From Campylobacteraceae bacterium (lineage in GTDB: Bacteria; Campylobacterota; Campylobacteria; Campylobacterales; Sulfurovaceae): a stretch of DNA of 45,379 bases. Location: contig JALXFN010000116.1 in the NCBI GenBank assembly GCA_027068975.1, forward strand, positions 1 to 45,379, written 5' to 3'. Of this stretch, positions 18,004 through 26,739 are shown in pieces; the first letter of the stretch is position 1; each line of letters begins with the position of its first letter. Under the pieces are notes generated by a model that ran no database searches, was not told the origin of the DNA, and was given only the letters and a program-made list of their open reading frames with translations. The translations under genes and the position numbers were made by a program.

Positions 18004-18803
18004 TACTCTACTATTCTTTTAGCCATAACAGCCGATACTGTCATCATAATAGAAAATATATAAACAAAGACTATTAGAACAAGCATATTTACAATAGGTA
18101 TAGCAGCAAAAATAGAAAAAATAAAAGTAAAGAAAAACATAGCCAATAGTGTTATAACTCCATAAACTGATATATATTTAAAGTATGATCCTTGCATTGC
18201 ACGTCTCCAAACATCAGCAGAAAATATTGTGAATACAGCAAAAAAACCCTCTTTGAAATCATTTGCCATTACAATGTTCGACTGAACCAAAGGTTGCACA
18301 TAAGCAAAAATCAATGTTACTAAAAATAGAGGTATACCTATGGTTGAAAATAGAGAGAGAAGTTCTGCATTGGTGGTAGCAGACATTCCCCCTTGAAAAT
18401 TTATACCTGAACTACTTAGAGCTAAAGTTACAATCCCTACAAATAATAGACCCATTATCATCCAGCCCATATATGCACCCAGAGCAGGAGCAAAATAACG
18501 CTCTATTACCTTTTGACCATCTGCATGGTGAACCTCATCTACAAAGTTCTCTATATTATCTGTCTCATAAACTAATCTACCTGCATATATCTGAACAGCC
18601 AAGGCAAATCCACTAGAGAAGACTGAAGCAATAAATCCCACTATAGGTATCAGTCCCAACAAGCTTAAGACTAGCAGTACAACCATGACACTCATAGTAA
18701 ATTTTTTATTAAGAATAATAAACTCCCAACCCAAACGAAAAGTATTTTTAACAGGCTCATAAGAGACAGCCTCATCTATAAGTCGCATATTGTTTTCTTG
18801 CAT
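18003..18803 (-). CDS. Multi-pass membrane protein of unknown function
   Basis: I do not recognise a family. The 266-residue protein has a soluble N-terminus of about 30 residues, then roughly six hydrophobic segments (about 35-58, 62-80, 108-132, 152-172, 208-232 and 238-262). It lacks charged residues within the helices that would suggest a transporter. The start is the ATG at 18803 after AAAGGAG. It is the first minus-strand gene after the polysaccharide cluster and is separated from the next gene by the two tRNA-like sequences, so it is probably transcribed alone. Confidence 0.65.
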   Translation of the reverse strand: MQENNMRLIDEAVSYEPVKNTFRLGWEFIILNKKFTMSVMVVLLVLSLLGLIPIVGFIASVFSSGFALAVQIYAGRLVYETDNIENFVDEVHHADGQKVIERYFAPALGAYMGWMIMGLLFVGIVTLALSSSGINFQGGMSATTNAELLSLFSTIGIPLFLVTLIFAYVQPLVQSNIVMANDFKEGFFAVFTIFSADVWRRAMQGSYFKYISVYGVITLLAMFFFTFIFSIFAAIPIVNMLVLIVFVYIFSIMMTVSAVMAKRIVE

Positions 18804-18912
18804 TTTTTACTCCTTTAAAAGAAATAATTATATCTTAAAAAGCATCAAATAAAAAATAACACGTACTATTTAAAATAACATCTCTAATGTTTCAGAAATA
18901 AAAGTAAAAAAA

Positions 18913-18986
18913 TGGTTAGCCGTATCGGATTCGAACCCACAACTTGTGCTTGATAGGCACACGATATTCCATTTATCTAACGACTA
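18913..18986 (-). tRNA. tRNA-like gene, anticodon position ATC (odd or degenerate)
   Basis: Read on the minus strand this 74-nt sequence folds as a tRNA: acceptor TAGTCGT pairs with ACGGCTA (one G-U), U8-A9 are present, the D arm is GATA-AATGGAA-TATC, the anticodon stem is TGTGC/GCACA with loop CTATCAA, the T loop is TTCGAAT, and CCA is encoded. The T stem has one mismatch. The loop gives anticodon ATC, which would read Asp codons with an A at the wobble position; bacterial tRNA-Asp uses GTC. It is either a degenerate tRNA or an unusual tRNA-like RNA. A T-run follows the CCA end. Confidence 0.5.
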
Positions 18987-18997
18987 CTATTTTGATT

Positions 18998-19072
18998 TGG
19001 CAGACTGTGTAGGACTCGAACCTACAACTTCTCTCTAGCAGGGAGATGATATTCCAATTTATCTAGCAGTCC
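18998..19072 (-). tRNA. tRNA-like gene, anticodon position GCT without a long variable arm
   Basis: The minus strand folds as a 75-nt tRNA: acceptor GGACTGC with ACAGTCT (one C-A mismatch), D arm GATA-AATTGGAA-TATC, anticodon stem TCTCC/AGAGA (mismatch at the closing pair), loop CTGCTAG, a perfect T stem GTAGG/CCTAC and encoded CCA. Anticodon GCT would be serine, but serine tRNAs have a long variable arm and this has five bases. It shares its D arm, variable region and T-arm type with the neighbour 11 bp away, so the two are paralogues. It lies 16 bp beyond the stop of the SDR gene. Confidence 0.5.
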
Positions 19073-19088
19073 AAATTAACCTAAATGA

Positions 19089-20519
19089 TTACCACTCTAC
19101 AACCCTATAATCTTTTAAAAGTTTACCATAAATCAAATTTCCTTTAACCAAAGCCTCATAAATCGGGTGGAAAATCCTAGAAGCACCATCGACAGAGTCC
19201 AGTGGAGGCATGGAACCTTTTTCAAACTGTACTTTTCGTTTAGACTCTACCAAACCCGTAGAAATCCACCCTACATCGACACTACTCATGTAAATGTTAT
19301 CTTCTGCATAAGAATGCCCTGAGGTTCGGGTCATCATATTCAACGCTGCTTTTGTCATATTGGTATGGGGGTGATGTACTGTTTTGTTGGCATAGCTAAA
19401 CTGCCCCTCGGAGGAACTCACATTGACAATAAACTTCTCTTTAAATGAAGAGGCTCTAAAGAGAGGAGTCAACTCTTTTATGAGCATGTAGGGTGCAATG
19501 TTGTTAATGAGGTTCACCTCTAGTAACTCATGAGTTGAGATTTCTTCCAAAGTACTGTTCCAACTGTTCTTCTCTCTAAAGTCCACAGGTTGCCCAAATC
19601 GGTTGAGAGGTGTTTTTGCAATGCTCTTGTCGATGTAGTCTAAAGATTTCACCTCATTGACTACAGCTGTTGTATTGGCAATGAGTCGTGGCTCTTTACT
19701 CTTTGCCAGTAGTTTTTGTTCATGTTGAATAAGTGGTCTATACTGCTCTTCCATGTACTTAATGGTTTGAGCAGCGTTATTTACCAAAATATCTAAATGT
19801 TTATGTTTCGATTTATAATAAGCTATAAAATCTTCAATCGCTCTTAGATTACGCAAATCTAACCCATAAACGCTCAATCGCTCTGCCCACTGCTCATAGT
19901 CATGCTCTTGTTTAAACTGCTCCAGACTCAATGCAGGAAAACGACTTGTAATGGTGAGGTTTGCTCCACTTCGCAGAAACCTCAATGCCGTAGCATAACC
20001 CACTTTTACCCTACCACCTGTTAAGATGACATTACGCCCACTCAAATCCAGCTCTAAGGCTCGTTGATTGTAGTTCAGCGTCGCACAGTTGGGACAGAGT
20101 TTATGGTAAAAAGAGTGAAGTTGAGTATAGGTTTTATCGCAACAGTAACAACTTTTTGAACTTTTTAGAGGGATAAAGTAGCTCTCTATCGTTTTGTCAT
20201 GAGTAAAAAGTGTTTTTAAGGAAAGAGCATTATGAACAATCTGCGTTTTTTTCACCAATGCCAAGTCATGCTCTTTGTGTAACTGCCGTTTATGTTTGCG
20301 TTTGGTAATTCTCTGTTTATGACCAGATGCCCCACTTGTCTCAACAACAATGCTCTTTAACTCTTTTTTTGCTGTTTTATGAATCTTGGTAACCAAGGCT
20401 CCAAAGGTTTTGTTATCGGGGTTGTTTAGAGGATTCTCTTTTAAGCTATGCAGAACTTTTAGACAGCTTTCCCACTCATCTTGGGTAAAATTATATTGGT
20501 TTTCAAATTGCTTATTCAT
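19089..20519 (-). CDS. Zinc-ribbon/short-chain dehydrogenase fusion with an altered active site
   Basis: The first 120 residues are unassigned and rich in Lys and His. A zinc-ribbon-like set follows (CYCC at 124-127, CPNC at 142-145), then a short-chain dehydrogenase/reductase domain with the NAD(P) motif TGGRVKVG (167-174), NNAAQ (247-251) and the serine block VSSSEG. The usual YxxxK becomes TNMTK: Lys390 is kept but the catalytic Tyr is Thr386. The same local block (HTNMxKAALNMM) is, to my recollection, typical of a distinct SDR subgroup, so this is probably a family trait rather than damage. Substrate unknown. A -10-like TATACT lies at 20527-20532 on this strand, so the transcript leader may be almost absent. 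Confidence 0.75.
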   Translation of the reverse strand: MNKQFENQYNFTQDEWESCLKVLHSLKENPLNNPDNKTFGALVTKIHKTAKKELKSIVVETSGASGHKQRITKRKHKRQLHKEHDLALVKKTQIVHNALSLKTLFTHDKTIESYFIPLKSSKSCYCCDKTYTQLHSFYHKLCPNCATLNYNQRALELDLSGRNVILTGGRVKVGYATALRFLRSGANLTITSRFPALSLEQFKQEHDYEQWAERLSVYGLDLRNLRAIEDFIAYYKSKHKHLDILVNNAAQTIKYMEEQYRPLIQHEQKLLAKSKEPRLIANTTAVVNEVKSLDYIDKSIAKTPLNRFGQPVDFREKNSWNSTLEEISTHELLEVNLINNIAPYMLIKELTPLFRASSFKEKFIVNVSSSEGQFSYANKTVHHPHTNMTKAALNMMTRTSGHSYAEDNIYMSSVDVGWISTGLVESKRKVQFEKGSMPPLDSVDGASRIFHPIYEALVKGNLIYGKLLKDYRVVEW

Positions 20520-20648
20520 TTCAAGAAGTATACCATCTCTATCTTTATAAAACTAAAATAAAAGGTTGCTCTTTTTTTTACGTTTGTTACTCTCAAGTTT
20601 ACTCAACAAATAGATACCCACCACACAAACAAAACTCAAGCTAAAAAA

Positions 20649-20670
20649 AGTTAGTAAATAGTTGGTAAAT
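20649..20670 (-). promoter_or_regulatory. Tandem 11-bp repeat element, copy 1
   Basis: On the plus strand AGTTAGTAAAT is followed directly by AGTTGGTAAAT. It lies between the end of the PDDEXK_9 ATPase gene and the SDR start, 130 bp upstream of the latter. No good -10 box is found at the spacing used by other copies. A short minus-strand frame (20553-20706) crosses it but has no start codon at its head. Confidence 0.6.
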
Positions 20671-20719
20671 TTTAGGATTAGAAGAAAGAGAGTATTTACA
20701 TAAGCTTAAGCATTTAAAC

Positions 20720-22405
20720 CTACAACTCTAAAAACTCCACTCCATCTTTAGAACCAATCAGTAAAAAACTTCTAAGCTTAGGAATGCTTTTGACCTTGTC
20801 AAGTTGTTTGTAGCCCTCTACTTGTCTCATGCCCTCTTCTTTTATGCTCTCATAGCTGTCTTTCTCTTTTTTCCATTTGAGTTCAAACAAGTAGTTGTTT
20901 GGAACTTTTTCATCACGTCCTATGAGTAAAATATCAGGATATTTGTTGTTGAGTTCAGGCTGAGAGTCTATAAAGTAGAACTCTGCAAAACTTAAAAGTG
21001 CTAGAGTAATAACATGAAAATGCTTTTCGTTAAAGCCTTGGTGGTCACGATTTGAAAGGGTTTTTACCACCTCATTAAGTTGTTCATTAAAAGGTACATA
21101 GTCACCCATAGCCAAGGCTCTTAACAGAACTTTAATGTCTTGATTCATTTGAAGGTTGTTTCTCTTTTTTAACTCAATAGCAAAGTAGTTAAAGTAAAGC
21201 ATTTTAATAACATAGTTAGGAATACAAAAGTAAAACTCTCCTCCAAAGCTCTCTTTTTCAATGCTAATAAACCCCATAGAGTAAATAAGTGTTATAAAAT
21301 CATCTCTACTAAACTCTTGGTTTAAGTTATATCTATCTTTTATATCACCTAAGATTTGATTGTTTTCTATAAGTTCTTTTAAAAGGGTATAGTTTCTATC
21401 AATATCACCAATGTTAAAAAGTTTCATAATCGCTTTATAGTCAGAGGCTACGTTGCTGTCTAACATTTTTGTAGGCATTTCACAGCGTTCATAATCATAT
21501 TTAGATAAAAAGTAATTAACTAAAGTAGCGTTATAGATGCGTTCATCTGCTTTAACATTGAAAAGATAGCCGTTATACCACTCTTTAATTTTTTGAGCTA
21601 TCTCCTCTTTGTCTACGTTAGGACATTTTTTAAACAGCGTCTCTTCTAAAGAGTAGTTAACTTCATCTTGTCGAAACCCAGCTAAAGCGTTAAACTTCTC
21701 TTCATTTGAGATATTGGAGACAATATTAAACCCAGAACTCAAACTGTCTAGGGTAATAGGCGTTACCCCTGTTATGAACATCTTCTGCACCACACCCGTT
21801 TGTGTTGCTCCTTTTAGAACTTCATAAAAGCTTCGTACAAATCCACCTTTTCCTACTATGTCTAAAAAGTCCTTCATGTTGTAAGCTAAAATGGCGTTTG
21901 CAAATTGGTCGTATTCGTCTATGAGGAGATAAATTTGGTCATGTTTACTCTTTTCAAAAAAGTACTCCATAAGTGAAGTTGGGTTATTTATATGTTCAAT
22001 ATCTTTGTACTCTTCTGTGTAACCATAATTACTAAAATATTTACCAATTGACATCTTTATTTTAAACGTAAACTGCTCAAAAAGTCGTTCTCTATCTCCA
22101 TCTATATCTATTCCTGAAAACTCAAAAAACAAAATACGAAAGCTACTCTTCAAAGGGGTTGGATGTTTTTTTATGTAGGTCTCTTGAAAGATGTCATCAA
22201 ACTCATGGGCAGAGTTTTCATCGTAATAGTATTGAAGCGTAGAGAGAAAAAGGGACTTTCCAAAGCGTCTTGGGCGTAAAAAAATCAAAAAGCTTTCATT
22301 GAGGTTTTCCAACTTTTCTATAAACTCTGTTTTATCTATGTAAAGATAATCATTGTTTATTTTTACTTTTCTAAAATTACTCTCACCATAAATAATCTTT
22401 TTCAT
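20720..22405 (-). CDS. AAA-ATPase-like / PD-(D/E)XK nuclease-family protein (DUF1703 type)
   Basis: 561 residues. The N-terminal AAA-ATPase-like domain has a P-loop variant RPRRFGKS (44-51) and a Walker B IYLLIDEYDQF. The C-terminal PDDEXK_9 domain has PDILLIG followed by FELKWKK, the D...ExK arrangement of restriction-like nucleases. The biochemical role of this abundant family is not established; a mobile or defence-linked role is often suspected. The start is the ATG at 22405 after AAAGGG; a longer in-frame extension to 22456 is less likely. A second copy is cut by the right window edge (44885). A plausible TATAAT box lies near 22433 on this strand. Confidence 0.85.
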   Translation of the reverse strand: MKKIIYGESNFRKVKINNDYLYIDKTEFIEKLENLNESFLIFLRPRRFGKSLFLSTLQYYYDENSAHEFDDIFQETYIKKHPTPLKSSFRILFFEFSGIDIDGDRERLFEQFTFKIKMSIGKYFSNYGYTEEYKDIEHINNPTSLMEYFFEKSKHDQIYLLIDEYDQFANAILAYNMKDFLDIVGKGGFVRSFYEVLKGATQTGVVQKMFITGVTPITLDSLSSGFNIVSNISNEEKFNALAGFRQDEVNYSLEETLFKKCPNVDKEEIAQKIKEWYNGYLFNVKADERIYNATLVNYFLSKYDYERCEMPTKMLDSNVASDYKAIMKLFNIGDIDRNYTLLKELIENNQILGDIKDRYNLNQEFSRDDFITLIYSMGFISIEKESFGGEFYFCIPNYVIKMLYFNYFAIELKKRNNLQMNQDIKVLLRALAMGDYVPFNEQLNEVVKTLSNRDHQGFNEKHFHVITLALLSFAEFYFIDSQPELNNKYPDILLIGRDEKVPNNYLFELKWKKEKDSYESIKEEGMRQVEGYKQLDKVKSIPKLRSFLLIGSKDGVEFLEL

Positions 22406-22571
22406 TTTTGCCCTTTGTATCTTCTTGCATATTATAGCATTATGAGTTAAAATCAAGGGTTTGCTCTTTATACTCTAGTTTTTTGTAAAAATATCAATAC
22501 TACTAATTCTTCGCTTATTATTTTCATTTACTACTCCAACCATCAAGTTCTTTATAGACTTTTTCTACTTT

Positions 22572-22775
22572 TTACCACTCCTCTTTTGAAAGGCTGTACG
22601 GTAGGTTTAGTGTAATATTTTTATGACTTATCATGAGTATTTTCTTACTTGATTTACTTTCACTATTTAATCGTAAATAAGTCTCTATCATCTCCGATTC
22701 ACTCTGAATATTATGTACACTTTGAGCTTTAGCTAAAAAAGTATATTCTTTGTTATTGGTTATTTTTAACTGCAT
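22572..22775 (-). CDS. Small protein coupled to the LRR gene, unknown function
   Basis: A 67-residue frame whose ATG lies 1 nt after the stop of the LRR-protein gene (TAATATG), so the two are likely translationally coupled. The sequence is polar with a basic centre and no membrane segment or recognised motif. The tight coupling suggests a small partner, but that is inference. Frames this short can arise by chance. Confidence 0.4.
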   Translation of the reverse strand: MQLKITNNKEYTFLAKAQSVHNIQSESEMIETYLRLNSESKSSKKILMISHKNITLNLPYSLSKEEW

Positions 22776-22776
22776 A

Positions 22777-24465
22777 TTATTTTACTTTCATTTCTATATT
22801 TTTCTGATTTTGATGAAATTTATATAAAGAGTCTATCTTGAAGCCATTTTGAAGTTTTTCTTCTATCATCTTTATCACATCGGCATAAGTCTCTTCTCTT
22901 GGCTTATTATAATCACTTTGTCTTTTTATCTCTGTCTCTTCTTCACCTCTTATATATTCATAGGTTGAATATACATGATTTACAATATCAACTCTCCAAA
23001 TAAAATTAGGGTCATCTATCTTATAAAGTATCGCTTGAGCATTTAAGAAATTTAATGTACTTTCGTTATGCCAACTTGTATGTACATTTTCAGTTCTTAA
23101 AACATTACCTGCTGATACATTTAAAAAATGAACATCTTTTAAATACTTTTTATCCTGAGGGATATATTTTAGTTTGTTGTTATTTACTTCAAGATTTCTC
23201 ATTTTTAGATAATTTTCTCCAAAATCAACTCTCTCTATCTTATTTTCTCTTAAACAAAAAAATTGCAAATTTGGCATTTTGTGTAAAAATTTTGGTGTTC
23301 TGCTGATTTTATTTAGAGCCAAATCCAATTTTGTTAATTGTTGAAGTTTTGTGATATTTTCTGGCAATATTTTGATATTGTTATATCCTAAATGTAACTC
23401 TTTTAGCGAAGTCATTTCAAAGATAAAATTAGGTATTGTTTGAATATCATTATTTGTCAAATCCAAAATCTCCAACCCTTTAAAAGATGAGATAATTTCA
23501 GGTATTTTAGCCAATCCTGCACCTTGTAGATTTAGTGTTTTTCCATCATCTATTAGCTTTTTTTGAATATACTCTTTACTAAATTCTTGATTTGTATTAC
23601 TATTTATGGCTATTCCAAATAGCTTATCTTCTATATCAGTACTTATCATCTGCCAAAAAGATGGATAAAAATAACTATCCCTATAAAAAGAGAAATTTAA
23701 ATATTGAGGTAAGCCCTCAAAAGATTTTACTAAAAATAGCAAATTTCCATTGTCGATATGGTCTAATAAAATAGCATATTTGATATGGTGTTTTAAAAAC
23801 TCTGCCAACCCTTTTTCATCCCAATAATTATAATCATAAGTATAATTTTTTAAATCACTATCACTAAGCTCTATCCAAACATCTTCTAACTCTTCACTAT
23901 CTAAATCATGAGATTTATCCAAATTGATTTTTCTGTTTTCCAATGTCAAAAAATGAGATAAATCTCCACTGTTTTCTGCACTTGTTAGCGACTTGTTTAT
24001 ATAATCTAATCCAAATCCATTATCTCCTTGAAAACTATTCTGAAATAGACCATGTACTGCCCAAAATTTTTTAATATCATTTGGAAAATCTGTCCAATTT
24101 TTTTTGTATATTTCAGGTATTTCTACATCTTTTTCAGGCTCACCTCCAATGAAAAATTGCATTTCAAGTTCATTAAAAAGACCAATTTTTTCACCAAAAT
24201 GATAGATACAAAACCAATAATCACGCTTTAAAATTTCATTATAATATTTCACAAATGCAACATCTAAGATAAAGTTAGGAAGTAATTCATAAAAAAGAGG
24301 AAGTTCCTCTTTTAATACTCTAAAGTTTTCTGATACAAACTTTTTTGGACTGTAATTTTCATACTTTTTCCAAGGATTATTATCACTCATTTTATGAAGT
24401 TGATTTATCTCTAATGGATTAGAAAATTCATCATTTTTAATATAGTTAACTATAGTATTTCTCAT
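22777..24465 (-). CDS. Leucine-rich-repeat protein with an uncharacterised N-terminal domain
   Basis: 562 residues. Positions about 308-450 hold five or six leucine-rich repeats of about 23 residues (LEILDLTNNDIQTIPNFIF, LKELHLGYNNIKILPENI and similar). The N-terminal 300 residues are rich in aromatic and acidic residues and match nothing I recognise; the last 100 are polar. No signal peptide is seen, so it is probably cytosolic and acts by binding a protein. The chosen start, ATG at 24465, follows AAAGGA; a longer open frame to 24591 runs through the promoter and repeat element and is rejected. The promoter has the tandem 11-bp element 18 bp upstream of a TATACT box. Confidence 0.75.
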   Translation of the reverse strand: MRNTIVNYIKNDEFSNPLEINQLHKMSDNNPWKKYENYSPKKFVSENFRVLKEELPLFYELLPNFILDVAFVKYYNEILKRDYWFCIYHFGEKIGLFNELEMQFFIGGEPEKDVEIPEIYKKNWTDFPNDIKKFWAVHGLFQNSFQGDNGFGLDYINKSLTSAENSGDLSHFLTLENRKINLDKSHDLDSEELEDVWIELSDSDLKNYTYDYNYWDEKGLAEFLKHHIKYAILLDHIDNGNLLFLVKSFEGLPQYLNFSFYRDSYFYPSFWQMISTDIEDKLFGIAINSNTNQEFSKEYIQKKLIDDGKTLNLQGAGLAKIPEIISSFKGLEILDLTNNDIQTIPNFIFEMTSLKELHLGYNNIKILPENITKLQQLTKLDLALNKISRTPKFLHKMPNLQFFCLRENKIERVDFGENYLKMRNLEVNNNKLKYIPQDKKYLKDVHFLNVSAGNVLRTENVHTSWHNESTLNFLNAQAILYKIDDPNFIWRVDIVNHVYSTYEYIRGEEETEIKRQSDYNKPREETYADVIKMIEEKLQNGFKIDSLYKFHQNQKNIEMKVK

Positions 24466-24486
24466 AATTTTTTCCTTTACTAAGTA

Positions 24487-24532
24487 AGTATAACTTATTT
24501 GACTATCAAAAGTTAGTAAATAGTTAGTAAAT
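24487..24532 (-). promoter_or_regulatory. LRR-gene promoter with tandem 11-bp repeat element, copy 2
   Basis: Two identical 11-mers (plus strand AGTTAGTAAAT) fill 24511-24532. On the minus strand the -10 box TATACT lies at 24487-24492, 18 bp from the element, with a predicted start near 24480 and a 15-nt leader holding AAAGGA. The element occupies the -35 position, where no TTGACA-like hexamer exists. Confidence 0.7.
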
Positions 24533-24541
24533 TTTCTCTTC

Positions 24542-25747
24542 TCAATACAAAAACCCAAACAACCAAAGAGGCACTTTACCCCCAAAACCAATCTCTATAT
24601 CATCTGCGACTACATATGAATTTTCTATATCTTTAATTTGTTTAAAACCTTTGTTTTTTCCACCAACTTCAAAGGTATATTTTTCATCAACTAAAAAGTC
24701 TCCCTTAGTAGCGTAGTTAACTAAGTGCTGTTTATAGAGCATACTTACAAAAAAAGTCTCTCGTATGGTTCCAATATTACTGTTGATACAAAGAGCATTA
24801 AAAAGATTTGCATTGTTCAAGTAGAGCTTGTCTGGTTTTTGTAGATTTTGAAACCGTTTTGCATCAAAAACAATGTGGTGAAGCAGTTCAGCTCTGCTAA
24901 GATAGGTGATGTATTTGTAGAGTGTTGGCTTTGTAATTCCTACTCTCTTAGCTAACTTTTCCATTGTTATCTCAAGAGGGTTAGAGACACAAATACTCAA
25001 CAGTAATCGCTTAAGAGACTCTATCTTTTGAGCATCTATATTAACCACATTGACCAAATCAGTATAGAGTATGGTATTGATATTCTCATGTACTCTATCT
25101 ATATATCGCTCTTCATCTTCAAAGTAGAATGGATAGACACCCACCTCTATAAACTGAGAAAAGTATTTGAGGATTTTTTTATTGGGCAGACTATCTATAA
25201 TCTCATTGCTAATAGTCTCATGTCTCTCTAATATCTCCTCTAAAGGGTAGCTTTTTAAAGAGATATTTTCACCCATCTCTAAAAACTCCCTAAAAGACAA
25301 AAGAGGAAGATGATACATAGAATATCGCCGTGTAAAATCGGCATTGGTAAGCTCAACAGCACTGCTACCACTAAAATATACTTTTACACTCAAAAAGTCA
25401 TAAATCATTTTGATTTGTGTCTGAAAGTCTCTAATCTTATGAATCTCATCAATGACAATCACCTCACCACCAAATTTAGAGTACTCATCTACAAAATCAA
25501 ACAGAGAGACTTCTTGAAACATAGGGTGGTCACAAGAGACATAGAGTTTCTCTTCTGCTTCGTAGGGCAACTCTTTTAGCACTTGTAAAAGTAGTGTTGT
25601 CTTTCCAACTCCTCTACTTCCATAAAGACCTGTAATTTTAGCTTTTGAGTTTTTAATGTTGCTAAAAAGAAATCGTCTATAGGTAGGTAGTTGTTGGTTC
25701 AACTTTAAACGATAGAATCGGTTTGCATTCTCTAAAATAGATTTCAT
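24542..25747 (-). CDS. AAA_14/DUF4143 ATP-binding protein (copy A)
   Basis: A 401-residue protein with Walker A GSRGVGKTT (43-51) and Walker B VIVIDEIHKI, a central winged-helix-like segment (LAKRVGITKPTLYKYI), and a C-terminal DUF4143 domain ending VPLWLFGFLY. The C-terminal run DEKYTFEVGGKNK resembles a PD-(D/E)XK core, but nuclease activity is not established. Proteins of this kind are common and multi-copy in bacteria, with no settled function. Close paralogues lie at 31582 and 40134. An 11-bp perfect inverted repeat lies just upstream (25764-25791). The ATG follows AAGGA. Confidence 0.85.
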   Translation of the reverse strand: MKSILENANRFYRLKLNQQLPTYRRFLFSNIKNSKAKITGLYGSRGVGKTTLLLQVLKELPYEAEEKLYVSCDHPMFQEVSLFDFVDEYSKFGGEVIVIDEIHKIRDFQTQIKMIYDFLSVKVYFSGSSAVELTNADFTRRYSMYHLPLLSFREFLEMGENISLKSYPLEEILERHETISNEIIDSLPNKKILKYFSQFIEVGVYPFYFEDEERYIDRVHENINTILYTDLVNVVNIDAQKIESLKRLLLSICVSNPLEITMEKLAKRVGITKPTLYKYITYLSRAELLHHIVFDAKRFQNLQKPDKLYLNNANLFNALCINSNIGTIRETFFVSMLYKQHLVNYATKGDFLVDEKYTFEVGGKNKGFKQIKDIENSYVVADDIEIGFGGKVPLWLFGFLY

Positions 25748-25763
25748 TTTACTATTCCTTATA

Positions 25764-25791
25764 ATTATCGTAAATTACATTTTACGATAAT
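25764..25791. promoter_or_regulatory. Inverted-repeat operator upstream of ATPase copy A
   Basis: ATTATCGTAAA at 25764-25774 and TTTACGATAAT at 25781-25791 are perfect inverted 11-mers around 6 bp. A minus-strand TATAAT box at 25812-25817 puts the transcript start near 25805, so the operator would lie in the leader, a repression position. Confidence 0.65.
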
Positions 25792-25811
25792 CCTACTTAG
25801 AGCTGGATTTT

Positions 25812-25847
25812 ATTATAAAGGCTAGATGGGGAAAATAGTTGGTAAAT
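25812..25847 (-). promoter_or_regulatory. ATPase copy A promoter with a half tandem element, copy 3
   Basis: Only one 11-mer (plus strand AGTTGGTAAAT, 25837-25847) is intact; the neighbouring half is degenerate. The -10 box TATAAT at 25812-25817 on the minus strand is 19 bp away. Confidence 0.45.
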
Positions 25848-25971
25848 GTTTCTTAAGTACATCTTTGAATTAGCTAAGGCTAGTCCTTCAGATATTTTCG
25901 CACAAATCTAAGGCAAACTCATTTCATTAAAATAGGACATTTATTATGGTCAGGTACTTACTAAAAGCTCT

Positions 25972-26739
25972 CTACACCCTATCCCTCTCTAAAAACCCCC
26001 GAATAAACAGTCCATACGCATCGCCATACGGTAGTTCAACATCTTCTTTTAAACGATTACGAACAGCTACTACTTTTTCATTTGTTTTTGGGTTAAGTGC
26101 CTCTTTTTCATAGCTCTCCCAGTAGAGTCCTGTTCCTCTTTTTTGCCATGAGGGGACATCGTTGAAGTTTGTGCCTTTAGAAAAGAGTAGCTCATTTTTC
26201 TCTGAGACTGAAAGCTTATCAAGTATAGCCGAAGCCTCTTTCCCACTTAAGCCTTCATCTCTTAGAGACCAGTAGCAGTGACCATTTAGGGCGTTTCGTT
26301 TCGCATCTTCTTGTCTCCATCTAAAGTAGTTCTCTACAAGGTCGATGTTTGGTAACTGAACAATACGACAGTCAAACGCACCTATGTCACCTAAGAGCAG
26401 AGAGAACTTAGCACTCGCTTCTCCTGCTAAAACAGAGTTGTATTTTCGCTCTTTTCTATGAAATACATTCTCTTTAAATGAAAAAAGCAGAGAAATCTCA
26501 TCACTCTGTGTGTAGCCATACATCACTTTAAACCCACAATTCATGAGGTGCTCTACGGTTTGGCTCATCATGCGTCTCATTTTCTCATCAAAAGGCGTTT
26601 TAAATGGATGCTTTACCTTGGTTAGGCGTGTAAAGCTTCGCCCATCTATTCGTGCTACCATATACATTTCAGGCATCACCATGTGGTCGTGTGTTGTCTC
26701 GTAAACACGCATCTTTTTATCTAAATCATCAAATTTCAT
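25972..26739 (-). CDS. Thg1-like protein (3'-5' RNA polymerase, tRNA-His guanylyltransferase family)
   Basis: A 255-residue member of the Thg1/TLP family. The metal-binding residues are visible in ARIDGRSF (Asp32) and TQSDEISLLF (Asp80, Glu81), followed by WRQEDAKRNALN, the bacterial form of the conserved block near the fingers. Thg1 adds G-1 to tRNA-His; bacteria encode that G, and bacterial Thg1-like proteins are known to extend 5'-truncated tRNAs by templated 3'-5' synthesis. The gene overlaps the upstream polynucleotide-kinase-like gene by 11 nt, consistent with an RNA 5'-end repair pathway. The ATG follows GGAG. It is last in a four-gene operon. Confidence 0.9.
   Translation of the reverse strand: MKFDDLDKKMRVYETTHDHMVMPEMYMVARIDGRSFTRLTKVKHPFKTPFDEKMRRMMSQTVEHLMNCGFKVMYGYTQSDEISLLFSFKENVFHRKERKYNSVLAGEASAKFSLLLGDIGAFDCRIVQLPNIDLVENYFRWRQEDAKRNALNGHCYWSLRDEGLSGKEASAILDKLSVSEKNELLFSKGTNFNDVPSWQKRGTGLYWESYEKEALNPKTNEKVVAVRNRLKEDVELPYGDAYGLFIRGFLERDRV

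Noticed and set aside
20553-20706. Short minus-strand frame encoding a hydrophobic peptide with a basic tail (VGIYLLSKLESNKRKKKS)
   Set aside because: It looks like a small membrane protein, but it has no ATG, GTG or TTG at its head, runs through the repeat element, and lacks a ribosome site.
24466-24591. N-terminal extension of the LRR protein
   Set aside because: It would translate through the repeat element and -10 box and into the end of ATPase copy A; the ATG at 24465 has the ribosome site.
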